Positions 7,445-15,987 of a DNA stretch of 47,659 nt are shown here, in pieces. Position numbers and translations under genes: made by a program. The notes below the pieces were generated by a model. The model was not told the origin of the DNA. It did not search any database and was given only the letters and a program-made list of their open reading frames with translations. Source of the stretch: Bacillota bacterium (GTDB taxonomy: Bacteria; Bacillota; SHA-98; UBA4971); contig JAKPFY010000210.1 of the NCBI GenBank assembly GCA_029551185.1, positions 1 to 47,659 of the forward strand. The letters are read 5' to 3'. Position 1 is the stretch's first letter. Each line of letters begins with the position of its first letter.

Positions 7445-8371
7445 CTATCTCAAATAGTCAAGAAGGGATGTTTTCATTATGTCAGAAGTGGAATAAAGAA
7501 TCGCCATATATACGGTTTTTTGCAATTGCAGCTCCACTACAGCTTTGGCGATATCCGCATCGAGAGTCTTAGACAATAGCGACTCTATCTCAACCTCGTT
7601 CTGGGTAAGTTTAGCGGAGACTCGCTGAAGATTTCTCACCTTCGCGCCGACACCGGTCACGTGATTCAAGATGTGATCCTGAACAATCGCGATAGCATCT
7701 ATGTCTTCCGCGAGGTCATCGTGGAATGTCGGGGATAAATAAGACTCGGCCACATGCTCCCTAATATCGAGCAGAGTCCGAAGCACACTGCGATTCCCGG
7801 CTTCCTCAAGATCCGTCATGAAAGCCAATTTGCCGTTAATATTAATCTGCATTGTCATACCGGGCTCTACCTCGATCTCTTTCCGACCGTCAGTGTCATC
7901 TGCCCCGTAGTAAACGATTTCTCCGTTTTCAAGAACAAAAGGTTGTGTCGTGGTGGCAAGGCCTGAGAAAATGTATCTGTCATCGTGTTTGGTATTAAGA
8001 ACTGCTATAGCTTCTTCAATGATTCTGTCAAGTTCCTGAACAAAGGATTCTTTGTCCTTGTCGGAGCGGGTTTGGTTCGCTGCGTCTAACACAAGAACAT
8101 TAGCCTGCTCAAAGAGGTCATTAAGGTTCATAAGGGATGTCTCAGTAGCAAGAAGCCAATCTCTGCCGTCAGCGACGTTCATCTTATGCTGCTCAAGACC
8201 GGATTTCAGCGCACGAAGCGCCAGGCCTCGTGATGCAGCTACAGGATCTTCCGAAGGCTTTCTTACACGTTTACCTGTAGCTATGTCTTGAGACAACTCA
8301 TTTAACTGAGAAAGCTGGTTGCCTACGCCTTTCATCATGTTGTTCAAAAGATGGTTGGTGCTTACGCGCAA
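7445..8371 (-). CDS. flgL: Flagellar hook-filament junction protein FlgL (HAP3)
   Basis: FlgL caps the hook with FlgK and seats the flagellin filament. The N-terminus MRVSTNHLLNNMMKGVGNQL and the segment SQDIATGKRVRKPSEDPVAASRGLALR are the flagellin-like D0/D1 region. The C-terminal helix ending in AILYSTSDIMKTSLLDYL is typical. TTG 8371 is chosen over ATG 8380. It gives the family N-terminus and has a G6 ribosome binding tract (8386-8381) at an 8-nt gap, whereas the ATG directly abuts that tract. The central domain contains the YIFSG motif common in FlgL. Length is about 308 residues. Confidence 0.93.
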   Translation of the reverse strand: MRVSTNHLLNNMMKGVGNQLSQLNELSQDIATGKRVRKPSEDPVAASRGLALRALKSGLEQHKMNVADGRDWLLATETSLMNLNDLFEQANVLVLDAANQTRSDKDKESFVQELDRIIEEAIAVLNTKHDDRYIFSGLATTTQPFVLENGEIVYYGADDTDGRKEIEVEPGMTMQININGKLAFMTDLEEAGNRSVLRTLLDIREHVAESYLSPTFHDDLAEDIDAIAIVQDHILNHVTGVGAKVRNLQRVSAKLTQNEVEIESLLSKTLDADIAKAVVELQLQKTVYMAILYSTSDIMKTSLLDYLR

Positions 8372-8473
8372 ATCTCTCATCCCCCCGGTAGGTTGCTACA
8401 ACCCTTCGCCATTCCTCGTCTATAAGTCAAGTCTTGCCGCAAATGATGTTCCCGGCCGCACCTGCTTCGCGTC

Positions 8474-9925
8474 TTATCGACCGACAATACCGGTTCGATT
8501 GATAATTGTATCCAGCATTTCGTCTACAACAGTAAAAAACCTGGATGCAGCCTGGTATACCTTTTGATAACGAGTAAGGTTAATTAATTCTTCATCAATG
8601 GAAACCCCTGAGACACTGTCTTTATTATTTATGCATTGCCTGTACGTAGCTTCATGAACCTCCACCATGTGAGCAGAATTTCTTGTAGCAACTCCAATCC
8701 TGGCGATGAGGTTCTGATAAAACCCGGGAATACTCTCTGTGCCGCCTTCCATGACAAGCTCTTCCTTCAGGCGGGCAATAGCAAACGCAACAGAACCGTC
8801 ACCTACATGCTGAGTTGAGGCTGCTGCAATTCGTGACAAGCTCCCTCCCACCTCAGGGTCGAATTGGGGATTAACTCTTAGAATACGCTTTTCATGATCA
8901 TAAATGAGAAAATCTATTTCGGTAGTAGGAGGATCATCAATACCATATCCTGACCTATGAATACTGTTTACCTCATTACAGAGGGTGGTAATGAATGTTT
9001 CAATATAGTTGTAGTATTCAGGCACCCGCTCATTTCTTCCCTCAAGCCTCGCAGCAAGATCCCCGCCTTTAATGTCTACAGGCCTGGCATCCCTTTTCCA
9101 TAGGATCCTGGAAATCTCTACATCAGCGGGATCCAGCTGCTCTCCGGGCAGAGAACCTGATTCATAGACCAGTTCATACGCAAAATCCTCACGGACCAGA
9201 TCCCGGGAGCCAATCTGAATTGCCACCCCTCCTCCTTCCGTCTCGAAAGCTGTTATGTTCACCAATTTCGACAGACGGGAAATGGCGATATCTCTCTTGT
9301 CTTTCAGATCGCCGGGATCATTGCCGACCGCGGTAACCTTCACGATCTCATGGTTTTGGGCTGCGATTTCTCGGGCAAGAGAATTTATCTCACTGACTTT
9401 CGCCGAAAGGTCCACATCAATATCAGAGGATAGGTCCCTGAGGCTTCTCGTGATACGGTTTACATGTGAAGCCAAGGTTTTTGACTCCTCTACAAGTGCA
9501 GCGCGGAGCGGGGTGCCTTCAGGCCTACTGGAAAGGTTGTCCCATGCCAGAAAGAACCTGGTCAAGTCTTCTCCCAGTCCCACATCGGACGGTTCTCGAA
9601 ACACGCTCTCAATCTCTGTGAGGACCTGTTCCAGGCCTTCCCAGTAACCTAAAGTCACATTCGCCTCTCGGATACGGCCTTCCAGAAACCCGTCGAATAT
9701 CCGTTTTATCTTTGCGACTTCAACCCCTGTTCCGATTGCGCCTGTCCTCGCAAAAGATGTACCTTGAGCAGCTACATAGGGAGGCGTAGCCTCAAGAATT
9801 GCCTCACGACGCACATACCCGGGATTAGCAGCGTTGGCAATGTTGTGTCCTACTACTTCCATAGCTTTTTGGTGAGCACTAAGCGCTCGTCTGGCAGTCT
9901 CAAGCGCGAGAAATGTGGAATACAT
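8474..9925 (-). CDS. flgK: Flagellar hook-associated protein FlgK (HAP1)
   Basis: FlgK forms the first junction ring between hook and filament. The N-terminus has the rod/hook/HAP motif HNIANAANPGYVRREAILEA (residues about 27-46). The C-terminus has SVSGVSIDEELINLTRYQKVYQAASRFFTVVDEMLDTIIN, the paired helix. ATG 9925 has GGGGGGAGG as ribosome binding site with a 4-nt gap. The start overlaps the flgN 3' end by 26 nt, consistent with coupling of the chaperone to its client. Length (483 residues) is normal. A 102-bp gap to flgL holds no clear promoter. Confidence 0.95.
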   Translation of the reverse strand: MYSTFLALETARRALSAHQKAMEVVGHNIANAANPGYVRREAILEATPPYVAAQGTSFARTGAIGTGVEVAKIKRIFDGFLEGRIREANVTLGYWEGLEQVLTEIESVFREPSDVGLGEDLTRFFLAWDNLSSRPEGTPLRAALVEESKTLASHVNRITRSLRDLSSDIDVDLSAKVSEINSLAREIAAQNHEIVKVTAVGNDPGDLKDKRDIAISRLSKLVNITAFETEGGGVAIQIGSRDLVREDFAYELVYESGSLPGEQLDPADVEISRILWKRDARPVDIKGGDLAARLEGRNERVPEYYNYIETFITTLCNEVNSIHRSGYGIDDPPTTEIDFLIYDHEKRILRVNPQFDPEVGGSLSRIAAASTQHVGDGSVAFAIARLKEELVMEGGTESIPGFYQNLIARIGVATRNSAHMVEVHEATYRQCINNKDSVSGVSIDEELINLTRYQKVYQAASRFFTVVDEMLDTIINRTGIVGR

Positions 9926-10406
9926 CAGGCCTCCCCCCTTTCCTCACAGTGTAAGTGTTCACTTGATCACGGCATGCTAATGTCTGTGCGGCAAAATCAA
10001 AGTAATCCAGGATATTGTTAACAAGGGCCATGTTTCCCCCGTTAAGCAAGACAAGCCTTTCAAGAGTCGGGGCTAACGCCTTCGTGATTCGTCCGTATCT
10101 TTCCTGAAGTTCCGGTCCCCCATTGTCCACAACGTGTTTAAAGGTTGCAGTCCCACGAGGAAGTCCCATAGAAGACTCCAGCTCAGCCAAGATGTTCAGC
10201 CTTGCCTCTACGCTTTCCCTTATTTCATCGACCACGGCTTCCACGTCAGACAACGCATCCGCAAGATCTTTGGCGTCCATTATTATAAGAGCCCCTTGTT
10301 TCCTCTTGGAGAAGCTTATGAGGTCATTGTATAAGTCAATTTCCCGTTCGAGGAGGTTAAGAAGCAGGTCACATTGCTCTTCGAAATCCCGGTCACGTTT
10401 TTCCAT
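9900..10406 (-). CDS. flgN: FlgN-family flagellar export chaperone
   Basis: FlgN keeps FlgK and FlgL unfolded in the cytoplasm before export. The protein is almost all helical, with heptad-like repeats such as LLLNLLEREIDLYNDLISFSKRKQGAL near the start, the family's characteristic opening. Sequence conservation in FlgN is low, so position between flgM and flgK is a large part of the case. ATG 10406 has GGAGTG 8 nt upstream; an in-frame GTG at 10442 has no better site. About 168 residues. Its 3' end overlaps the flgK start. Confidence 0.85.
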   Translation of the reverse strand: MEKRDRDFEEQCDLLLNLLEREIDLYNDLISFSKRKQGALIIMDAKDLADALSDVEAVVDEIRESVEARLNILAELESSMGLPRGTATFKHVVDNGGPELQERYGRITKALAPTLERLVLLNGGNMALVNNILDYFDFAAQTLACRDQVNTYTVRKGGRPDVFHISRA

Positions 10407-10462
10407 TGCATGTACACTCCATACTCTGTGGAAGTCACCCAAAACCAGTTGGGCTCAGGTTT

Positions 10463-10771
10463 TCAGGATTCAAGCAGTTTCTTGGCTACCATTGCCCCTG
10501 TCACTTCATACCTGCCTGATTCCAAATCAAGACGAATGCTCTCTACCTTCTCCAGACGAGCTTTAGCTATATCCTCAAGTTCTCGAAAAGCATATCGTAA
10601 ATGGAGAGCCTCATCGGATAAGGTAACTCTGTCAGAAGGAATATCTTCCTTCACACTCTCACTCTTAGCGCAAGGCGTGTCACAACGAGCGTCTTTCATA
10701 TGTGCCACTTCTCTTTGCTGCTGTATATATCTATTGAGAATCCCTTGCATTCTTTCATCAGTAATTCTCAC
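10463..10771 (-). CDS. flgM: Anti-sigma-28 factor FlgM
   Basis: FlgM holds sigma-28 inactive until the hook is finished, and is then exported. The C-terminal half matches the family: VTLSDEALHLRYAF, then RLEKVESIRLDLESGRYEV and AEKML-like VAKKLLES, the sigma-binding helices. GTG 10771 is chosen because GAGAGGTG lies about 7 nt upstream and the resulting MRITDERM start resembles other FlgM proteins. An in-frame start at 10822 adds 17 basic residues and has no ribosome binding site. The protein has 102 residues. The perfect sigma-28 promoter before hag is its logical indirect target. Confidence 0.9.
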   Translation of the reverse strand: MRITDERMQGILNRYIQQQREVAHMKDARCDTPCAKSESVKEDIPSDRVTLSDEALHLRYAFRELEDIAKARLEKVESIRLDLESGRYEVTGAMVAKKLLES

Positions 10772-10837
10772 GATATGCACCTCTCTTGGAGTCTGACTTA
10801 TTCTCTTTATTCTTGTCGGCAAGTATGGCTCTTTAGT

Positions 10838-11167
10838 TTAGTCTTGTAAATACACCTTTTTTGCGTTCAACTGATTGTATAGAGTATCCGCTATACCCAG
10901 TCCGCCACGAGAGGTTATTTGACATGCGATCTCTTGATCGAATAATTCCTGAAACACTTCTTCACCGAAGCCCCCGCTAAATAGCCCGTCTTTTGGCACG
11001 GTCTTGCGCATAGCCTTTATCACTGACTCAATGAAGATTGCTTCAAATTCCGAGCACGCCTTTTTGAGCAAAGCGTCATCAGAGGAAGAATCAGTCTTGC
11101 CCATACTTAACGTTTTGAAATTACATATGCCGGGCCTGCCCTCTTCCCATCTAACAAGAGTATTCAC
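10838..11167 (-). CDS. flgJ: Rod-binding protein, FlgJ N-terminal domain only
   Basis: The segment KKACSEFEAIFIESVIKAMRKTVPKDGLFSGGFGEEVFQELFDQEIA is the rod-binding domain of FlgJ, which caps the growing flagellar rod. The C-terminal muramidase domain found in gammaproteobacterial FlgJ is absent, as in many other phyla. Wall cleavage must therefore come from another enzyme. GTG 11167 follows the flgI stop immediately, with GAGGTG as ribosome binding site inside the end of flgI, so the pair is translationally coupled. 109 residues. Confidence 0.92.
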   Translation of the reverse strand: MNTLVRWEEGRPGICNFKTLSMGKTDSSSDDALLKKACSEFEAIFIESVIKAMRKTVPKDGLFSGGFGEEVFQELFDQEIACQITSRGGLGIADTLYNQLNAKKVYLQD

Positions 11168-12220
11168 TTAGAGCACCTCGATTTCAGCAAGTAGCGCCCC
11201 GCATGCCTTAAGTGCTTGCAGGATTGCAATAATGTCATGGGGTGTCGCCCCTATAGCGTTTAAGGCAGCCACCAGATCATCCACTGTATCTGTAGCTGCA
11301 ACAGGAACAACAGTCTCACCTGAAGTACCTGTTACACTATCCAAAGTCCCGTCCAGAACTTGGACTCTGAGATTGCCGTGGGAAACCACAGCCGGAAGAA
11401 CTCTGGAGCTTCCTCCGATAACCACTGTCCCTGTCCTTTCATTGAAAACCACCTTAGCCGGGGCATCCGCATTTATCGGAATCTCTTCTATTTTGGCAAG
11501 GAACCCCACAACATTGCCGGAGTAGTCACGTGGAATTCTTACACTGACAGCCCCTGCGTCCTCCGCTTTCGCAGTTCCTTCCCCGAAGCGCTCACATATG
11601 GCCTTCGCTACTCTGTCAGCAGTTGTGAAATCCGCATCTTTCAAGGTAAGAACAATCCTATCCCCGGACATGCCGAAATCAGAGTTGTTAAGCGCCTGTT
11701 CCACAGTGGCGCCTCCGGGGATTCTGGCGACTGTAGGATGAACCTTCACCCGCCTGTCAGCGCTGCTCCCTCCGAGAGATATTTGGCCTTGGGCAGCGGC
11801 ATATAGGTTTTCATCCGGGCCATAGAGCGGAGTCATGAGCAAAGTGCCTCCTTCAAGGCTTCGGGCGTCTCCTATAGAAGAAACAGCTACGTCAAGGCTG
11901 TCGCCGACACGCGCAAACGCAGGCAGCTTCGCTGTAACCATGACCGCAGCGACATTCCTTACTCGAAACTGATCCGGAGACACCGTGACTCCAAAACGCA
12001 TAAGCATGTTAGCTATAGACTGGACTGTAAACATGGCGCTTCCGGAGTCTCCTGTGCCTTTTAAACCTACCACTAAACCGTAGCCTATAAGATCGTTTTC
12101 TCTGACTCCTTCCACCCCGGCTATATCCTTTATTCTTGATTCCGCCAAGACGCCCCGGGTAGTCGCAAGAACCAAGGCGCAAAGGACAAAGCCTATGAAG
12201 GCTGCTTTATTGAACCTCAT
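11168..12220 (-). CDS. flgI: Flagellar P-ring protein FlgI
   Basis: FlgI forms the P ring around the rod in the peptidoglycan layer of diderm bacteria. Residues 1-26 are a clear Sec signal peptide ending VLA. The mature start SRIKDIAGVEGVRENDLIGYGLVVGL and the LVGLKGTGDSG segment are highly conserved in FlgI. The C-terminal DTVDDLVAALNAIGATPHDIIAILQALKACGAL is equally typical. Length of 350 residues is normal. ATG 12220 has AAGGAGGTGTG upstream. The presence of FlgI with FlgH is the best sign in this window for an outer membrane. Confidence 0.97.
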   Translation of the reverse strand: MRFNKAAFIGFVLCALVLATTRGVLAESRIKDIAGVEGVRENDLIGYGLVVGLKGTGDSGSAMFTVQSIANMLMRFGVTVSPDQFRVRNVAAVMVTAKLPAFARVGDSLDVAVSSIGDARSLEGGTLLMTPLYGPDENLYAAAQGQISLGGSSADRRVKVHPTVARIPGGATVEQALNNSDFGMSGDRIVLTLKDADFTTADRVAKAICERFGEGTAKAEDAGAVSVRIPRDYSGNVVGFLAKIEEIPINADAPAKVVFNERTGTVVIGGSSRVLPAVVSHGNLRVQVLDGTLDSVTGTSGETVVPVAATDTVDDLVAALNAIGATPHDIIAILQALKACGALLAEIEVL

Positions 12221-12258
12221 GCGTCACACCTCCTTGCCTTCAGCACTTAAGTGACATA

Positions 12259-12876
12259 TCAAAAGAGAAAGTTGATTATCCCTGCAAAGAATCTTTGCAG
12301 AAAACCAACGAGTCCTGTCTTTTGCTCAGCGTCCAGCATGCCTTCATATCGTATCTCAGCGCATCCTACGTGAGTGGACAAGACTGTATTATCAGCTTTT
12401 ACGTCTTCAGGCCTGACCAGGCCTGAAATGACTATATTCTGCTTTTCATTGTTGATTACAAGACCTTGTATGCCTTCTATCCTCAGCGTGCCGTCAGGCA
12501 ACACCTCAACGACCCTTGCAGTCATCTTCGCTACCAGATCGCCTGAGCGGGACGTTGCGCCTTGTCCTTTAAAGTTCGTATTCGCGTTAAGGCCGACTGC
12601 AGGTACAAACGACAACACCCCTGAACCTTCAGCCAAAGTTATGCCTGTCCCTTTCCCTGCTCCGGTTTGAGCTCTATGGCTGGCGTACGCCCGTTCTATG
12701 ATGAGAACGGTTATTAGGTCCCCCTCTTTTCCGGCTTTATGGTCGGCAAAAAGCGAATTTGAATCAAGCCGCCAAAGAGAATTATCCGCCCCTTCAGCCT
12801 GAAATCCCGGCACGAAAACGCCGATTAGCATTGTCACAACACATATAACCAGACCCAAAAACATCTTGCGAGGCAC
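12259..12876 (-). CDS. flgH: Flagellar L-ring protein FlgH
   Basis: FlgH makes the L ring in the outer membrane. The motif SLWRLDSNSLFADHKAGKEGDLITVLIIERA and the C-terminal block beginning DGTLRIEGIQGLVINNEKQNI-type followed by SGLVRPEDV match the family. In model organisms FlgH is a lipoprotein with a lipobox cysteine. Here the N-terminus is a signal peptide (hydrophobic residues 5-24) and there is no cysteine near the cleavage site, so the protein is probably not lipidated. GTG 12876 has AGGAGGTG 6 nt upstream. 205 residues. Confidence 0.95.
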   Translation of the reverse strand: MPRKMFLGLVICVVTMLIGVFVPGFQAEGADNSLWRLDSNSLFADHKAGKEGDLITVLIIERAYASHRAQTGAGKGTGITLAEGSGVLSFVPAVGLNANTNFKGQGATSRSGDLVAKMTARVVEVLPDGTLRIEGIQGLVINNEKQNIVISGLVRPEDVKADNTVLSTHVGCAEIRYEGMLDAEQKTGLVGFLQRFFAGIINFLF

Positions 12877-12911
12877 TGTACCACCTCCTGTATCAGCGAG
12901 TGAACACGATC

Positions 12912-13958
12912 CTAAATCCCCTGCACACGTTGGGAGTCAATTACCTTGGCACTCACAACCGCCCCGGAGGAAGTGTTTCTGACTCGAATCCGGTCACCGA
13001 CAGATCCTGATTCAAGAGCCTCTCCGGGAATTGCCACAATCACACCGCCTGACATTGCCTCCAGCGTTACCAGATCTCCTCGGGAAATTACAGGCAGACA
13101 TTGAATACTGCTGAACGTAACAGGTTTCCCTGCTTGAATTGTGTGTTTTGCCATCATACCGTCTACGAGCAAGGGGTCAAACACCACATCCGGGGGGACA
13201 TTAGCGAGGTCATGGACTCGAAGAGTCAGGTCATCAGGGGATATGATTTCATTCCTCCGGATGGTCCTTGTGGCGACTACTACCTCTTTCGTTACGTCCA
13301 ACCTTACTCTCACATGGAGAGTCCGAGAGACCTTGCCATTTACCACGATCTGCGCCTTCACATTGGTAGTCCCTAAAAACTTGGTAGTGGATGAGGGTTC
13401 CACTTGGACCTGAATATCGCCGTCAGGAACCAATATCCTGTCCTGGCCAGGAGCTACACTGATTCTCACATCCGTAGGATCCCACGGCATGTTCGCCTTG
13501 ACATAGTCCTCCACAGCCCGAATAATCTCATCATAATTCATTACAGCAGGCCGTGTGCTTACCGCGATAGTAACCGGTCCGGAAATCGTGATACTGTCAG
13601 GGTCATAACCTTTTTGCCTCAGTCTGATCTTCACTATCGCAAGACTCAAAGTCCTGGTTTGTCCCGGCGGAGGGGCTTTTCCCACCTCAATGGCAGACAG
13701 GCTCTCTATTACGTCTTCGGACATTCCTCTGAAAGTTGCGATATCCCCGAGGCTTATGACCGACTTTCCAACCTCCAGAGGACTTGTAATTGATATTTGC
13801 GCCCCGGGTCCGAAGATTCCGGTTTCATCTTGTGCGTCCTTTGCTATAACGGTAGATACAGGAATAAGAAAGACAAGAGCCACCGGAATGATCTTCATCA
13901 ATTTCCGGATTTGCCCCTTACATCCTATGGTTTGTTTCATAACTCTAAAATCTGACAC
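12912..13958 (-). CDS. flgA: Flagellar P-ring assembly chaperone FlgA
   Basis: FlgA is a periplasmic chaperone for P-ring assembly. After a basic leader there is a signal sequence (MKIIPVALVFLIPVSTVIA). The C-terminal half holds the SAF domain: TRTIRRNEIISPDDLTL, then KHTIQAGKPVTFSSI, and RGDLVTLEAMSGGVIVAIPGEAL, and it ends with VRNTSSGAVVSAKVIDSQRV. It starts at GTG 13958, with AAGGGA 6 nt upstream. ATG 13940 is possible but lacks a ribosome binding site. It is longer than the E. coli protein because of an extra N-terminal domain with strands, common outside Proteobacteria. Position between flgG and flgH fits. Confidence 0.93.
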   Translation of the reverse strand: MSDFRVMKQTIGCKGQIRKLMKIIPVALVFLIPVSTVIAKDAQDETGIFGPGAQISITSPLEVGKSVISLGDIATFRGMSEDVIESLSAIEVGKAPPPGQTRTLSLAIVKIRLRQKGYDPDSITISGPVTIAVSTRPAVMNYDEIIRAVEDYVKANMPWDPTDVRISVAPGQDRILVPDGDIQVQVEPSSTTKFLGTTNVKAQIVVNGKVSRTLHVRVRLDVTKEVVVATRTIRRNEIISPDDLTLRVHDLANVPPDVVFDPLLVDGMMAKHTIQAGKPVTFSSIQCLPVISRGDLVTLEAMSGGVIVAIPGEALESGSVGDRIRVRNTSSGAVVSAKVIDSQRVQGI

Positions 13959-13974
13959 TTCGCATCCCTTGCGT

Positions 13975-14763
13975 CTATCTCTTGAGGTTGTTTGCAATTG
14001 CCAACATATCATCAGAAGTTTGAATGGCTTTGGAGTTCACTTCATACGCGCGCTGCGCAATAATCATGTTCACCATCTCTTCCACCACTTTAACATTGGA
14101 CATCTCAAGAAAGCCTTGAGATATGGTTCCAAAGCCTTCGAGACCCGGTGTTCCTATTACAGGCTGTCCTGAAGCTGCGGTAGCTGCGTACAGGTTTCTG
14201 CCTATTGCAGACAGGCCGGCAGGATTTACAAATCTCGCAAGCTCAATCTTACCTATCTCCTGGGGATCGCTGTCACCTGCAAGAAGCACTGACACAGTCC
14301 CGTCCGTGCCGATGGAAAGATCGACAGCCTCAGCAGGAATGAGAACCTCCGGTTCCATTGGGAAACCGTCAGAGGTAACCATTCGTCCTTCACTGTCCCT
14401 CTTGAACGCACCATCCCTCGTAAATGCGACGGTACCGTCAGGCATTAATACCTGGAAGAAACCGTCACCTTCAATAACCAGGTCAAGAGCACCTTCAGTC
14501 TGAATAAAGTCTCCCTGGGAAAATATCCTTTGAATAGAAGCAGGCCGTGTACCGAGTCCCACCTCAATACCGGCAGGCACCCGGGCGCCTTCTGCTACAG
14601 TGGATCCTGTCATACGAAGGTTTTGATACATGAGGTCCTGAAAGTCGACTCTGCTTCTTTTGAACCCATATGTGTTGAGGTTAGCCAGGTTGTTGGCGAT
14701 AACATCCATGTTTAATTGTTTCGCCAGCATGCCTGTGGCTGCGCTCCATAATGCCCTCATCAT
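13975..14763 (-). CDS. flgG: Flagellar distal rod protein FlgG
   Basis: FlgG builds the distal rod. [37 protein letters not shown] at the start is diagnostic and distinguishes it from FlgF. The C-terminus has [39 protein letters not shown], also diagnostic. 262 residues is the standard length. Two adjacent ATG codons occur, 14763 and 14760. The second has a better gap from AGGA, so the true protein may be one residue shorter. Only about 35 nt separate the start from a strong terminator-like element just upstream. Confidence 0.97.
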   Translation of the reverse strand: MMRALWSAATGMLAKQLNMDVIANNLANLNTYGFKRSRVDFQDLMYQNLRMTGSTVAEGARVPAGIEVGLGTRPASIQRIFSQGDFIQTEGALDLVIEGDGFFQVLMPDGTVAFTRDGAFKRDSEGRMVTSDGFPMEPEVLIPAEAVDLSIGTDGTVSVLLAGDSDPQEIGKIELARFVNPAGLSAIGRNLYAATAASGQPVIGTPGLEGFGTISQGFLEMSNVKVVEEMVNMIIAQRAYEVNSKAIQTSDDMLAIANNLKR

Positions 14764-14797
14764 TTCCTGATCACCGTCCGTTCAAAATGGTATCATC

Positions 14798-14866
14798 AAA
14801 AAAACAGGGATGACTAAAGCTCCGGCAGGCACTTGATGAGCCTTGCCTTTTTCGGAGAGTCATCCC
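14798..14866 (-). terminator. Intrinsic terminator or attenuator between flgF and flgG
   Basis: On the minus strand a long stacked hairpin has an outer 9-bp stem (14866-14858 with 14815-14807), a 5-bp CTCCG/CGGAG stem (14857-14853 with 14824-14820), and an inner GGCA-A-GGC/GCCTGCC stem with one bulge. It ends in TG and seven T residues (14804-14798). This is the layout of a Rho-independent terminator, yet flgG begins 35 nt later with no room for a conventional promoter. Read-through, regulated antitermination or processing is likely. The structure is seen in the sequence; its role is inferred. Confidence 0.72.
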
Positions 14867-14932
14867 AAAATGTTGCCTCAATCGTTCAGCAACTTACGGC
14901 TTCCGCACCGGCGGTCCGGCCTCTCAATTAAA

Positions 14933-15706
14933 TCAAACAACTCTCCCTACATCATTTACAGTTTTGTCCAGCGTCTGGTCGATGGCCCAAATCATCTTTT
15001 GACACGCCTCATAGGTTCGCATGCCTGTTATCATTCGCGTCATTTCTGAGATGACATCCACGTTCGACATCTCGAGAAACCCTTGGCGAACAACAAATGA
15101 ACCTGATCCGGCCGGTCTTGCGCTTCCCCGCGGGACTCTGAACAGCCCGTCCCCTACCTTCTCCGCAAGGTTACGATTATCAAGGGACACAATGCTCAAC
15201 CTGTCATGGACTCTGCCATCCACGTACACAGTGCCGTCTGCCAGGATTTCGATATCTGCGGCCTCAGGTGGAATAATAATAGGCCCGGACATGCCTAAAA
15301 GGGGCATATCATTCACGGTCATAACCATACCTGAAGTTGATAACCGGAAGGAGCCGGAACGGGTCAGCAAGTCTCCGGAAGGGCTTCTTACAACAAAGTA
15401 GCCGTCTCCTTCAATACCGAGGTCCAAGGTCCCTTGAGTCTCAATGAGCTGCCCCTGACTATGATCTGAGCCTATACTATGGACATACGCCCCGTACCCA
15501 AGAAGACCTATAGGGGTACTCTCCACTTGACCTCCCCGTCCCGACCCGGCAAGGCTTCTTACCATTTCTTGCTGAAATGAACCGGTAATTGGTATATCCC
15601 TCTTGTAGCCCGGTGTATCTACGTTAGCCAGATTCGTGGCAATTACGTCATGCCCTATGAGTCCGGCAACCATACCCGAGGTTGCAGCATATAAACTATG
15701 AACCAA
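14933..15706 (-). CDS. flgF: Flagellar proximal rod protein FlgF
   Basis: The protein starts MVHSLYAATSGMVAGLIGHDVIATNLANVDTPGYKRD, the rod-protein N-terminal helix and motif. It ends with [41 protein letters not shown]. It is the first of two FlgG-like proteins in the cluster and matches FlgF better than FlgG. TTG 15706 has GGGAGGTGAT 3-6 nt upstream. At 257 residues the length is usual. It is the first gene of the leftward flagellar block, so the promoter should lie in 15707-15860. A terminator-like element follows it. Confidence 0.93.
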   Translation of the reverse strand: MVHSLYAATSGMVAGLIGHDVIATNLANVDTPGYKRDIPITGSFQQEMVRSLAGSGRGGQVESTPIGLLGYGAYVHSIGSDHSQGQLIETQGTLDLGIEGDGYFVVRSPSGDLLTRSGSFRLSTSGMVMTVNDMPLLGMSGPIIIPPEAADIEILADGTVYVDGRVHDRLSIVSLDNRNLAEKVGDGLFRVPRGSARPAGSGSFVVRQGFLEMSNVDVISEMTRMITGMRTYEACQKMIWAIDQTLDKTVNDVGRVV

Positions 15707-15741
15707 TTTATCACCTCCCTTTGCTTTTTACTTCCTTGCAT

Positions 15742-15770
15742 CTATTCCATGTAATGAAAGAACCTGTCAA
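15742..15770 (-). promoter_or_regulatory. Candidate housekeeping promoter of the flagellar block
   Basis: A perfect -35 TTGACA (15770-15765) is followed 17 nt later by GAATAG (15747-15742), a weak -10. It lies 36 nt before the flgF start and in the only gap upstream of the leftward block. No sigma-28 or sigma-54 element was seen there. The poor -10 limits confidence. Confidence 0.38.
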
Positions 15771-15845
15771 ACTAATGCCACTCATCCGTCTTATAAATCA
15801 AGCAATTACCATGCCAGTTCCGAAAGATTCCTCGCCCAAAGCCTT

Positions 15846-15880
15846 TAAGAAAAGCTAAACGGCAGCTTATTAAGCTGCCG
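15846..15880 (-). terminator. Rho-independent terminator after folD
   Basis: A perfect 9-bp stem CGGCAGCTT/AAGCTGCCG (15860-15868 with 15872-15880) with a 3-nt loop is followed on the minus strand by a T-rich run, TTTAGCTTTTCTT. It lies 107 bp after the folD stop and separates murD-folD from the flagellar block. Confidence 0.8.
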
Positions 15881-15987
15881 CAACAGATTTTGGTAGGGTT
15901 AATTCCTGTTTTTGAATTCTTATATCGTGCGTTCAAAAATCACTTTTGACAAACCTATGCGCAAAAATTGCCGAGTTATGTGTCAAG

